This document shows, piece after piece, positions 26,428 through 33,471 of a stretch of 64,000 bases of DNA. The stretch is from Clostridia bacterium (GTDB lineage Bacteria; Bacillota; Clostridia; Oscillospirales; Feifaniaceae). The DNA lies in the NCBI GenBank assembly GCA_017517965.1, contig JAFWXR010000027.1:31713-95712 (forward strand), in the 5' to 3' direction. Position numbers and translations under genes: made by a program. Position 1 is the stretch's first letter. Each line of letters opens with the position of its first letter. Below the pieces are notes generated by a model. That model was not told where the DNA came from. It did no database searches and saw nothing but the letters and a program-made list of their open reading frames with translations.

Positions 26428-28404
26428 TCACATTTTCTTTGATTTTGCCCTCTCCATACACAATATTCTCACTTTTTTCCTGATGTCACGACCGCTTCCC
26501 GTACCGCCGATGAGTTCTTTTATTTCATTTTCAGTGGGGTTTATGCCCTGTTTTTCACACATAGAGTATGCTATCTGCCTTTTTTCCTCTTCTCCGAGCG
26601 GGCTGAACGTGATTATTTTGTCAAATCTGCCTCTTATTTCGGGGCGAAATACGTCTTTTAACTCCTTATCCGACATTCTGCCTCCAAAACCGCTGAGTGC
26701 CTTTGAATAGGTGTTTGACGTCAGAATTACGATACAATGCGAAAAATCCGCCTTGATACCGTGGGAATCCGTCAGTCGACCGTAATCAAGTATCTGTAAA
26801 AGAAGTGAAAGCACCTGCGGATGTGCCTTTTCCGCCTCGTCGAAAAGGAGCACGGTGTGCGGATTTTTTCTTATACCCTCTATCAGAAGCCCGTTTTCCT
26901 CGTGTCCGACGTATCCCGGCGGTGAGCCGATAAGACGTGAAACGGAGTGTGCCTCGGAATACTCACTCATATCAAAGCGAATCGGTTCACGTGAAAAAAG
27001 TTCTCGGCACAAAGCCCCTGCAAGTGCCGTTTTTCCAACACCCGTCGGTCCGCAGAACAAAAAGGAGGCAAGCGGTCTGTCTGCAGAATTTGCAAAAAAA
27101 CCTGCTTTTACCTCATCGCAAAGGACTTTTATTGCCTCGTCCTGCCCGAAAACTTCATTTTTCAGTACGTTTTCAAGGTTAAACAGTTTTTCATTTTCCT
27201 TGCCAATAGGCAACCCTGTCTGCAGAGCCGCCGCATCAAGCAAATCCTCTTCAGAAAGCAAACCTCCCGTCTTGGCAGACAACGCCGTATCTATAAGATC
27301 AAGCGCCTTGTCGGGTAAACTGCGGGAGGGAAGGTATTTTACCGAAAGGTCGACGGCACGGTCACATATTTCATCGGCTATCTCGCAGGAAAAGAACCTT
27401 TCATATGCTTTTTTTGCCCCGTGAAGCATTATTTTCGCCCTTTCAGGCGTCGGTTCTTCTACGTAGATAGGAATAAATCTTCGTGCAAGCGCACCGTCTC
27501 TCTCTATAAAACGCAGATATTCGGCGTGTGTCGTTGCTCCGATTACCGAAATTTCACCTCTTGCAAGAAGCGGTTTCAATATCCCTGCGGCATCTATGCT
27601 TCCTTCCGCACTTCCTGCACCCACAATGGAATGTATTTCATCTATAAACACCACGGCATTTGCTTTTGACAATTCCTTTAACAGATTTTTTAAACGCTCT
27701 TCAAATTCACCTCTGTATTTTGCACCTGCAACCGTTAAAGCAAGGTCAAGTGAAAAAAGCGGCCGTCCGCAAAGCCTTGCGGGCACGTCTCCATCCGACA
27801 TACGCAGGGCTAAAGCCTCTGCTATCGCCGTTTTCCCCACGCCTGCCTCTCCGATAAGGCAGGGATTTGCCTTTGTTTTACGGCAGAGCGCACGGCAAAG
27901 TCTTTCCGTTTCTTCTTCACGGCAAAAAATTTTATCTATTTTCCCCCTGAGCGCAAGTGCGGTTAAATCCGTGCCGTAAGACAGCAGGGAGGAGGGAAGC
28001 GAACACAGCGTCATCGACGGCTTTCTCAGTTCCTCTGGTCGCGCCCCCATTGACTTTGCAGTCTTATATGCGGCACACTCACAATCACTCATAATGGATG
28101 AAAGAAGGTCGTTACAGGTAATTATGTGTTTCGTATGCAGTCTTTCAAGAGCACATTTCAAAGCAGGCGTCATATTCTGCGCAGTAAGCTGTGTAGGCTT
28201 TTTTGAAGACGAAAGCCTCGTCATAAGTGCGGTATAGGATACGCCCGTTTCTGCAAGAATTGAGCGCAGAGGGCTTGTCGGCAAGGTAAGAGCGAGAAGA
28301 AGATGCTCTGTGCCAACGTATCTTGCACCGAGATCTCCTGCAAGTGTGAGGGCTGCACCCAGCGACTTGGCAGCCGCAGTATCAAAAGTAGAAATTTTAA
28401 TCAC
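26428..28404 (-). CDS. Compact ClpC/ClpA-type AAA+ unfoldase
   Basis: Hsp100-type protein unfoldase, 658 residues, clearly shorter than ClpC or ClpB. An N-terminal Clp_N domain (residues 1-125, RYVGTEHLLLALT) is followed by D1 with Walker A GEAGVGKTA at 184-192 and Walker B FIDEIHS. D2 has Walker A GPTGVGKTA at 452-460, FDEAEKAHP, and RPEIRGRFD. There is no room for the ClpB/ClpC middle coiled coil between D1 and D2. At the place of the ClpP-docking IGF-type tripeptide it reads SGF (571-573) in a shortened loop, so ClpP partnership is uncertain. Another ClpC copy may exist elsewhere in the genome. Confidence 0.85.
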   Translation of the reverse strand: MIKISTFDTAAAKSLGAALTLAGDLGARYVGTEHLLLALTLPTSPLRSILAETGVSYTALMTRLSSSKKPTQLTAQNMTPALKCALERLHTKHIITCNDLLSSIMSDCECAAYKTAKSMGARPEELRKPSMTLCSLPSSLLSYGTDLTALALRGKIDKIFCREEETERLCRALCRKTKANPCLIGEAGVGKTAIAEALALRMSDGDVPARLCGRPLFSLDLALTVAGAKYRGEFEERLKNLLKELSKANAVVFIDEIHSIVGAGSAEGSIDAAGILKPLLARGEISVIGATTHAEYLRFIERDGALARRFIPIYVEEPTPERAKIMLHGAKKAYERFFSCEIADEICDRAVDLSVKYLPSRSLPDKALDLIDTALSAKTGGLLSEEDLLDAAALQTGLPIGKENEKLFNLENVLKNEVFGQDEAIKVLCDEVKAGFFANSADRPLASFLFCGPTGVGKTALAGALCRELFSREPIRFDMSEYSEAHSVSRLIGSPPGYVGHEENGLLIEGIRKNPHTVLLFDEAEKAHPQVLSLLLQILDYGRLTDSHGIKADFSHCIVILTSNTYSKALSGFGGRMSDKELKDVFRPEIRGRFDKIITFSPLGEEEKRQIAYSMCEKQGINPTENEIKELIGGTGSGRDIRKKVRILCMERAKSKKM

Positions 28405-28539
28405 CTCTTTTAAAATTATTTACCTTAAAAAATCGCTTTAAACACTTGTTACTTAGATTTACATAATTCGACTGTTACTGAAATTACAGACAAGCATTTT
28501 TCCTTGAAAAATCAAGGGTTTTTAACATTTTCAACCGAG

Positions 28540-28603
28540 TTATGAACAGTTATCAACGGGTTTTACCGAGTTATCAACAGGAATTATGTAAACTTGTTGA
28601 TAA
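28540..28603. other. Upstream DnaA-box-like cluster in divergent intergenic region
   Basis: The 275 bases between the divergent ClpC-like gene and the enzyme-I-like gene contain TTATGAACA (28540), TTATCAACG (28550), TTATCAACA (28571) and, on the other strand, TTATCAACA (28595-28603). ACCGAGTTAT occurs twice as a direct repeat around them. The coding strand also switches here from minus (left) to plus (right). I read it as the upstream part of a bipartite origin or a DnaA-responsive control region; neither is proven. Confidence 0.6.
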
Positions 28604-28679
28604 CTTTTCTGTTTTTTCGACAAGATTAAACATAGGTCGGTGATATAATATGGTAAATTTTGATGAGCGGAGAGATATT

Positions 28680-29639
28680 ATGAAATGCAACGTAATGTGC
28701 GGTAAAAGTTTAAGCGGAATCATCGGACAAAACATATTGACTTTTATGCCTGATCTTGAAAATATATCGTACTTTAAAAATAAAATTGACGCAATAATAA
28801 CCAAAGACAACTGCGAACTGTCTCATAATTATATTTTCCTTAAATATATGAATACTACCGTAGTTACCGGTGTCAAAGATCTCAGATACGGCGATAAAGT
28901 TACAATAGATACGGATTCGTCCACAGTAACCGTAATCGGCAAGTGTGATGATGTATACCGTCCTGCCATTTATTCTTCGGTAGTTTCCGTCCCCTTTGCC
29001 CATTCGGGTTATCCCGTAGGCTTGTGGCGTACAGAGGGAATGCTTATCGACGGAGTTCGTGACTTTTCAAAAGAATATATTATGTTTTCTGAATTAGAGC
29101 CAAACGGCGTTATCAGACTTTTTGATTTTGAAGGGGACAAGCTGTCCCTTGCCTGCGGAATGGAGGAACGCCTTAAAGAAAAACAGCTTTTTGACATTTC
29201 CTGCCTTGAAAAAGCAAATATTCTCATTCCCAACGTGCGAAATTCAGGCGACGTACGCTATATCAGAGGCAGGTTATCTTCAATGTGCGGTGGAAACAAA
29301 GATTTTAAAATTGGTGCAATGATAGAAAATGTATCAGGTTACTGTTCCGTCGCCTCAATAATTGCAGAGTGTGATTTTATTTCTATAGGCTTAAACGGTC
29401 TGTGCCGTGAGTTTATGTCAAAAGAAAAAGCACTTGCTGCCGCAGTTCGCACGACTGACCTTGCAACAAAGGCAGGAAAAACATGTACTGCTTGCGGAGA
29501 AATTATAACAGACCCCATAATGTTTAAAACACTTACTGCCTGCGGTATAAGCGGAGTATGCTTATCTCCTGAAGATATTCACATTGCCGAAGAACTTCTT
29601 TCCGTGACAAAAATCCCCGATCAGCTTTGTTTTTTGTAA
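28680..29639 (+). CDS. Minimal PTS enzyme-I-like (PEP-utilising) protein
   Basis: The protein has 319 residues, about half of normal PTS enzyme I. CELSHNYIFLKYMNTTVVTGVKDL (residues 45-68) matches the phosphohistidine swivel domain, with His49 at the TSH position. VGLWRTEGMLIDG matches GLxRTEFLxMD. VIRLFDFEGDK matches TIRTLDxGGDK. GAMIEN (212-217) matches the metal-binding Glu motif. DFISIGLNGL (232-241) matches DFFSIGTNDL, with the metal-ligand Asp replaced by Gly240. ACGEI (271-275) matches the catalytic-Cys CGEM. The helical HPr-binding domain is absent. I chose ATG 28680, with CGGAGAG before it, over ATG 28650. Probably a divergent or regulatory paralogue; the true partner is unknown. Confidence 0.72.
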   Translation: MKCNVMCGKSLSGIIGQNILTFMPDLENISYFKNKIDAIITKDNCELSHNYIFLKYMNTTVVTGVKDLRYGDKVTIDTDSSTVTVIGKCDDVYRPAIYSSVVSVPFAHSGYPVGLWRTEGMLIDGVRDFSKEYIMFSELEPNGVIRLFDFEGDKLSLACGMEERLKEKQLFDISCLEKANILIPNVRNSGDVRYIRGRLSSMCGGNKDFKIGAMIENVSGYCSVASIIAECDFISIGLNGLCREFMSKEKALAAAVRTTDLATKAGKTCTACGEIITDPIMFKTLTACGISGVCLSPEDIHIAEELLSVTKIPDQLCFL

Positions 29640-29701
29640 TTTTTCATTGTTCACAAATTGTTTACGAAAATTCTACTTTTTTTGCAAATTTGTATGATAA
29701 T

Positions 29702-29798
29702 ATATAAGTGAGCTAAAGATTACCCCTCTTTAGTTCAAACCCCACCCTTCTTATTTATATGTTGCAGAAAAAGAGTCCGCTTTTGCGGGCTCTTTTTC
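29702..29798 (+). ncRNA. Candidate C-rich small RNA with terminal hairpin
   Basis: Downstream of a TATGATAAT box (29693-29701) lies a noncoding stretch of about 95 bases. A first hairpin, stem CTAAAG/CTTTAG (29713-29733), has the loop ATTACCCCT. It is followed by a single-stranded CCCCACCCTTCTT tract, then a 14-base terminator hairpin ending in T5 (29767-29798). Exposed C-rich tracts able to pair with Shine-Dalgarno sequences are typical of Firmicute sRNAs of the RsaE/RoxS and FsrA kind. There is no good ORF inside. The -35 is unclear, and the segment could instead be the 3' UTR of the gene before it. Confidence 0.4.
29767..29798 (+). terminator. Strong terminator upstream of parS
   Basis: A 14-base stem GAAAAAGAGTCCGC with GCGGGCTCTTTTTC (one G-U pair) and a TTTT loop ends in T-rich sequence. 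It ends transcription of the enzyme-I-like gene or the candidate sRNA just before the parS pair. Confidence 0.88.
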
Positions 29799-29809
29799 CG
29801 TATAGTGAA

Positions 29810-29825
29810 TGTTTCACGTGAAACA
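29810..29825. other. parS: parS site 1
   Basis: TGTTTCACGTGAAACA is a 16-base perfect palindrome identical to the Bacillus subtilis parS consensus, the binding site of ParB, which is encoded at 769-1632. It lies 2 kb upstream of dnaA, in the usual origin-proximal position. Confidence 0.93.
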
Positions 29826-29836
29826 TTCGACAAAAA

Positions 29837-29852
29837 AGTTTCACGTGAAACA
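29837..29852. other. parS: parS site 2
   Basis: AGTTTCACGTGAAACA differs from the consensus only in its first base. It lies 27 bases, centre to centre, from parS site 1, between the terminator at 29798 and the promoter at 29857. Confidence 0.9.
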
Positions 29853-29856
29853 ATTA

Positions 29857-29884
29857 TTGATAAAATCAGAGTATGTGGTAAAAT
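29857..29884 (+). promoter_or_regulatory. Promoter of the NUDIX gene
   Basis: TTGATA (29857-29862), a 16-base spacer and TAAAAT (29879-29884) with a TG extended -10 one base upstream. It starts five bases after parS site 2, so bound ParB could affect it. Confidence 0.6.
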
Positions 29885-29902
29885 ATAAAAGAGGTGAGTT
29901 GT

Positions 29903-30451
29903 ATGTCATTTGAAATGCTTGAAAGTAAAACAGTTTTTGAAGGAAAAATCATTACCGTGAACACGGATACTATACGTCTGCCCGACGGCAACGATGCTTA
30001 CAGGGAGAAAATATGCACAACTGACGGTGTGGGTGTTATCGTGCTTAACGAAAATGATGAGATTCTGCTTGTCAGACAGCACAGATACGCTATGGATCTC
30101 TATACTCTTGAAATACCTGCCGGTAAAACTGATAAAGGTGAGGACATATATCAGGCAGCCCTTCGTGAATTAAGGGAGGAAACGGGCTATAAAGCAGAAA
30201 AACTGACAAAACTTTCTCCCGTTATAACCATGCCTGCCATTTGTACAGAAACTGTTCATCTTTTCTACGCAGATTATAAAGACCTTACCTTTGTCGGAAC
30301 CGATTTCGACGAGGATGAATTTATAGAACTTATTGCCGTACCCTTTGAAAAAGCGGTAAAAATGGTGCTTGACGGCGAAATATGTGATTCAAAGACAGTA
30401 TCTGCTATTTTACAACTATATGTTTTAAAGAATAAAAAATACTCGGGATAA
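29903..30451 (+). CDS. NUDIX hydrolase, ADP-ribose pyrophosphatase type
   Basis: Hydrolyses nucleoside diphosphate derivatives, probably ADP-ribose. The protein has 182 residues. The Nudix box reads GKTDKGEDIYQAALRELREETGY around residues 71-93 (GX5EX7REUXEEXGU). The opening SFEMLESKTVFEGKIITVNTDTIRLPDG and the QHRYAMDLYTLEIPAG stretch are typical of the ADP-ribose branch (NudF/YqkG). GAGGTGAG lies before the ATG at 29903, which I prefer to the TTG nine bases earlier. The hairpin terminator overlaps its stop codon. Confidence 0.92.
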   Translation: MSFEMLESKTVFEGKIITVNTDTIRLPDGNDAYREKICTTDGVGVIVLNENDEILLVRQHRYAMDLYTLEIPAGKTDKGEDIYQAALRELREETGYKAEKLTKLSPVITMPAICTETVHLFYADYKDLTFVGTDFDEDEFIELIAVPFEKAVKMVLDGEICDSKTVSAILQLYVLKNKKYSG

Positions 30452-30466
30452 TCCCGAGTATTTTTT
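30435..30466. terminator. Bidirectional terminator between NUDIX gene and a small minus-strand gene
   Basis: The stem AATACTCGGGAT/ATCCCGAGTATT is flanked by an A run and a T run, so it can act on both strands. It lies between the convergent ends of the NUDIX gene and the 50-residue gene. Confidence 0.87.
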
Positions 30467-30468
30467 AT

Positions 30469-30621
30469 TTAGAGATCGTCCACGTCCTGTACGGGAATTT
30501 CGTATTTATCCTTACATACTCCCGTATAACTGCCAAACGGGTCTGTTTTGAAATCAGCCATTACGGATTTCGTTTCTTTTGTGTTGTCGTGCTCTATCTC
30601 AGGTTTTCTTTTTTTATCCAT
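30469..30621 (-). CDS. Small hypothetical protein, 50 residues
   Basis: Reads MDKKRKPEIEHDNTKETKSV, then a C-terminal stretch with DPFGSYTGVCKDKYEIPVQD and a final VDDL. GGGTGAG lies five bases before the ATG, and a shared terminator follows the stop. The charged first half looks disordered. The second half, with a Gly-Ser-Tyr-Thr-Gly turn and a Pro-Val-Gln-Asp-x-Asp-Asp-Leu end, looks like a conserved motif rather than chance, and I believe similar short proteins occur in Clostridia. Function unknown. Confidence 0.65.
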   Translation of the reverse strand: MDKKRKPEIEHDNTKETKSVMADFKTDPFGSYTGVCKDKYEIPVQDVDDL

Positions 30622-30645
30622 AAACTCACCCTGTATTATTATCTG

Positions 30646-30674
30646 TTGTTTTGTTGATATTATTATGGTAAAAT
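30646..30674 (+). promoter_or_regulatory. Promoter of the cyclophilin gene
   Basis: TTGTTT (30646-30651), a 17-base spacer and TAAAAT (30669-30674), with a TG extended -10 one base upstream. It lies 30 bases before ppiB. Confidence 0.55.
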
Positions 30675-30704
30675 AAATCTATATTATTATAAAGGAGAAA
30701 AATT

Positions 30705-31175
30705 ATGGTAGTAATTGAAATGGACAGCGGCGAACTCATTGAAATAGAGCTTTATCCCGAAATTGCCCCCAAAACAGTGGAAAATTTTGAAAAACTTGTA
30801 AATTCAGGCTTTTATGACGGACTTACCTTTCACCGTGTAATTCCCGGATTTATGATACAGGGCGGTTGCCCCAAAGGAAACGGTACGGGCGGCCCCGGCT
30901 ATTCGATAAAAGGTGAATTTGCCGCAAACGGTGTTAAAAACGATTTAAAGCATACACGTGGCGTTATATCAATGGCACGTGCAATGGATCCCGATTCGGC
31001 AGGAAGCCAGTTTTTCATAATGCACGAGGATGCACCTCATCTTGACGGTCAGTACGCTGCTTTCGGAAAAGTAGTTTCAGGTATGGATGCAGTTGACAGA
31101 ATCGCTGCAGTTGACACCGACTGGGGCGACAAGCCTTTAACCCCCGTAGTAATGACAAAAGTAAGTATCAAATAA
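30705..31175 (+). CDS. ppiB: Peptidyl-prolyl cis-trans isomerase, cyclophilin type
   Basis: Cytosolic prolyl isomerase that speeds protein folding. The protein has 156 residues with no signal peptide. The active-site motifs are [13 protein letters not shown] near residues 42-54, [24 protein letters not shown] near 104-127, and [15 protein letters not shown]. The catalytic Arg of FHRV is present. AAAGGAG precedes the ATG. A palindromic terminator follows and is shared with the convergent acetyltransferase gene. Confidence 0.95.
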   Translation: MVVIEMDSGELIEIELYPEIAPKTVENFEKLVNSGFYDGLTFHRVIPGFMIQGGCPKGNGTGGPGYSIKGEFAANGVKNDLKHTRGVISMARAMDPDSAGSQFFIMHEDAPHLDGQYAAFGKVVSGMDAVDRIAAVDTDWGDKPLTPVVMTKVSIK

Positions 31176-31178
31176 TGC

Positions 31179-31208
31179 AAAAGAGTCATCCGTTTGGATG
31201 ACTCTTTT
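31179..31208. terminator. Bidirectional terminator between ppiB and acetyltransferase gene
   Basis: The stem AAAGAGTCATCC/GGATGACTCTTT with a GTTT loop and A/T runs on both flanks serves the convergent genes on either side. Confidence 0.9.
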
Positions 31209-31686
31209 ATTTTGTTTTCTGAAATGCAATTCTGGGTGAACCGTCGTCCATATATACGATTCCGCAGTATTCAAAATTTAACTTTTTAATTAGATTTTGC
31301 ATAGGAATATTGTCTTTATGAGTGTCTATACGCAGGTTTTTGCACCTTTCAAACGCCCATTTAATGCAAAACTCGCCGACACCTTTTTTCTTTCTCGCAG
31401 ATGCAATTCTGTGTACAACACCGTACGGTTCATCATTTATCCATTGTCCTTCTATATACGCATACCAAGGATCGTTTTCTTCAAAATAAACAAAAACTGC
31501 AAGTATTTCTTCGTCTTCCGTACAAACGTAACTTTGTCCTTTTTCTATATCATTTTTCACCATTTCTTTTGAAGGATATCCCACCCACTGCGTCGGATTA
31601 CCGTTTTCAGCCATAAAAACTGCTGCATCTTCATATATTTTCATCAATTCATCATAATCACGATGCGTTGCTTTTCTTATTTCCAT
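31207..31686 (-). CDS. GNAT-family N-acetyltransferase
   Basis: Predicted acetyl-CoA dependent acetyltransferase, 159 residues. The opening MEIRKATHRDYDELMKIYEDA is a standard GNAT beginning. The acetyl-CoA loop appears as HRIASARKKKGVGEFCIKWAFE near residues 91-112, in the form RxxKGVGE. The end, NLIKKLNFEYCGIVYMDDGSPRIAF, is like the YjaB/RimI-type C-terminus. The substrate is unknown. It lies alone, divergent from dnaA, with 126 AT-rich bases between them. Confidence 0.85.
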   Translation of the reverse strand: MEIRKATHRDYDELMKIYEDAAVFMAENGNPTQWVGYPSKEMVKNDIEKGQSYVCTEDEEILAVFVYFEENDPWYAYIEGQWINDEPYGVVHRIASARKKKGVGEFCIKWAFERCKNLRIDTHKDNIPMQNLIKKLNFEYCGIVYMDDGSPRIAFQKTK

Positions 31687-31812
31687 ATTTTACTCCTGTG
31701 TTTTGATGTATGTATTATATATCTTAGTTACTTATTTTTCAATAAAATTATCTTGTAATTATATACTATATATTATATAATAAGATATATTATAAAAATA
31801 GAGAGGTTATTT

Positions 31813-33135
31813 ATGTTTTCATTTGCAGATGTTTGGGCAAAGGCAAAGCGTGATTATATTTTTGGTGATAACTCCACAATAAGTGTTGCGGCGGCTCAGT
31901 GGATTGACTGTGCTACTGCTCTTCGTCTTGAAGGTGATACGGCTTATTTTTCATGTCCCTCTTCATTTCAATGCGATATGTTTTTAAGATATAAAGAACA
32001 GGTTCTTTCAGGTCTTGAACGTGCACTTGGTTTTCGTGTTGATATAACCGTAACTTCCCCTGAAGAAGCACCCGTTAAATTGTATAACGAAAATTCAGTA
32101 TCTCCCGCACCTTTTACCGTTTCACTTCTTGATACATATACTTTTGCAAATTTCGTAGTCGGTGAAGGCAACAGGGTTGCCCATGCAATAAGCGAAGCTG
32201 TTTCAAGAGAACCCGGCACTGCATATAATCCGCTTTTTATTCACGGCCATTCAGGTCTTGGTAAAACTCATCTTATGTGTGCAATCGGCAACAGAATAAA
32301 AAAGCATAATCCCGATGCAAACATTGTCTACGTAAAAGGTGAGGAATTTACTAACGAACTTATTGAAGCCATAGGTAAAGAAAAAACTATAGAATTCAGA
32401 AATAAATACCGTCAGGCAGACGTATTTTTGGTAGACGACGTTCAGTTTATCGGCGGAAAAAGGTCTACCGAAGAAGAAATGTTCCACACCTTCAACAGTC
32501 TTTATAATGCAAGAAAACAGATTGTTCTTACAAGTGACCGTCCTCCGAAAGAAATTCCCACACTTGAGGACAGGCTTCGTACAAGGTTTGAAAACGGTCC
32601 TATCGTTGAAGTGACAAAGCCTGACTATGAAACACGCTGTGCAATTATAAAGCAAAAAGCGGCTGAAAATAATATTGAACTTCCGCAGGAGATTATAGAC
32701 TGTCTTTCAAAAGCACTGAATGACAACGTAAGACAGCTTGAAGGTGCAGTTAAAAAGATTAAAGCAGGTCACACACTTATGGGAAAACCTTTAAATCTTA
32801 AACTTGCTTCCGACGTTTTACACGATATCAGTTCTTCTATGGAGCCTATTGAAAAGCGTATTGAAAGAATCATTGAAAGAGCTGCAGAAATACATCACGT
32901 TAAACCTGAAGATATTACAGGTCCGAAAAGAACGAATGAAATTTCAAAAGCAAGAAATGCTGCAATCTACGTTGTTAATGAGCTTACCAATCTTTCTCTT
33001 TCCACAATAGGTTCATTTTTCAACAGAAATCACAGTACTGTTTTAAATTCTTTAAAAAGCGTCCGTGCCGATATGGAAAATGACAGTAATTATAAATTAA
33101 AAATCTCATCTTTTATAAAAGACTGTCAGCAATAG
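31813..33135 (+). CDS. dnaA: Chromosomal replication initiator DnaA
   Basis: AAA+ initiator that binds DnaA boxes and opens the origin. The protein has 440 residues: domain I at 1-85, a short linker, then domain III with Walker A GHSGLGKTH (145-153) and Walker B FLVDDVQFIGG (205-215). The arginine-finger region reads RLRTRFENG, where RLRSRFEWG is usual. Domain IV ends with a DnaA signature FFNRNHSTVL (402-411), where GGRDHTTV is standard: Asn406 replaces the Asp of the base-reading DHT motif. Nearby boxes are TTATCAACA rather than TTATCCACA, so the change may be compensatory. GAGAGG precedes the ATG. Confidence 0.97.
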   Translation: MFSFADVWAKAKRDYIFGDNSTISVAAAQWIDCATALRLEGDTAYFSCPSSFQCDMFLRYKEQVLSGLERALGFRVDITVTSPEEAPVKLYNENSVSPAPFTVSLLDTYTFANFVVGEGNRVAHAISEAVSREPGTAYNPLFIHGHSGLGKTHLMCAIGNRIKKHNPDANIVYVKGEEFTNELIEAIGKEKTIEFRNKYRQADVFLVDDVQFIGGKRSTEEEMFHTFNSLYNARKQIVLTSDRPPKEIPTLEDRLRTRFENGPIVEVTKPDYETRCAIIKQKAAENNIELPQEIIDCLSKALNDNVRQLEGAVKKIKAGHTLMGKPLNLKLASDVLHDISSSMEPIEKRIERIIERAAEIHHVKPEDITGPKRTNEISKARNAAIYVVNELTNLSLSTIGSFFNRNHSTVLNSLKSVRADMENDSNYKLKISSFIKDCQQ

Positions 33136-33214
33136 AATTTTTTTTACAAATATCATCAAAATTCAACAATATTTTTGCTAAAACTCAATTTTGAGTTATT
33201 GTAGTAGTTACTGT

Positions 33215-33390
33215 TTATTAACAATCAGGTTTTGAACATTATCAACAATGCACAATAATTAAATACAATTATTAACTTCTTATCTTCCGTAAACTGACAG
33301 CTCAAAAATTTGTCAAATGCTTGTCCTTACGGTCTTTTGAGAGTTTTGAACAGTTTAAACAGCCCCTACTAATACTACTATAATTTTTTT
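33215..33390. other. oriC: oriC unwinding region with DnaA boxes and DnaA-trio
   Basis: The 336 bases between dnaA and dnaN hold TTATTAACA (33215), TTTTGAACA (33230 and 33344) and TTATCAACA (33239). A C-rich step CAGCCCC is followed by CTACTAATACTACTATAA (33366-33383), then an AT run. Read on the other strand this is a chain of TAG/TAT triplets, the DnaA-trio onto which DnaA assembles in Bacillus subtilis, with the same order of box, GC-rich step, trio and AT-rich unwinding element. This is the best candidate for the opening site. Confidence 0.75.
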
Positions 33391-33471
33391 ACATTTGTTT
33401 TTTAACAAAAACACTTTTTTTACAGACGAAATAACTTAACAAAGAACAATAATTTATCGGGAGGTAAATAT

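Noticed and set aside
26984..26997. Third parS-like site GGTTCACGTGAAAA inside the ClpC-like gene
   Set aside because: It keeps the central CACGTG but has two mismatches in the inner fourteen bases and lies in coding sequence. Weaker than the two true sites; ParB binding is doubtful.
31687..31812. Specific promoter or DnaA boxes just upstream of dnaA
   Set aside because: The 126 bases are so AT-rich that many TATA-like hexamers occur. No convincing -35/-10 pair or box can be singled out by eye.
33195..33212. Second, inverted DnaA-trio (TTATTGTAGTAGTTAC) near the dnaA end of the gap
   Set aside because: Only two clean TAG triplets, no GC-rich step and no adjacent AT unwinding run. The trio at 33366 is far better.
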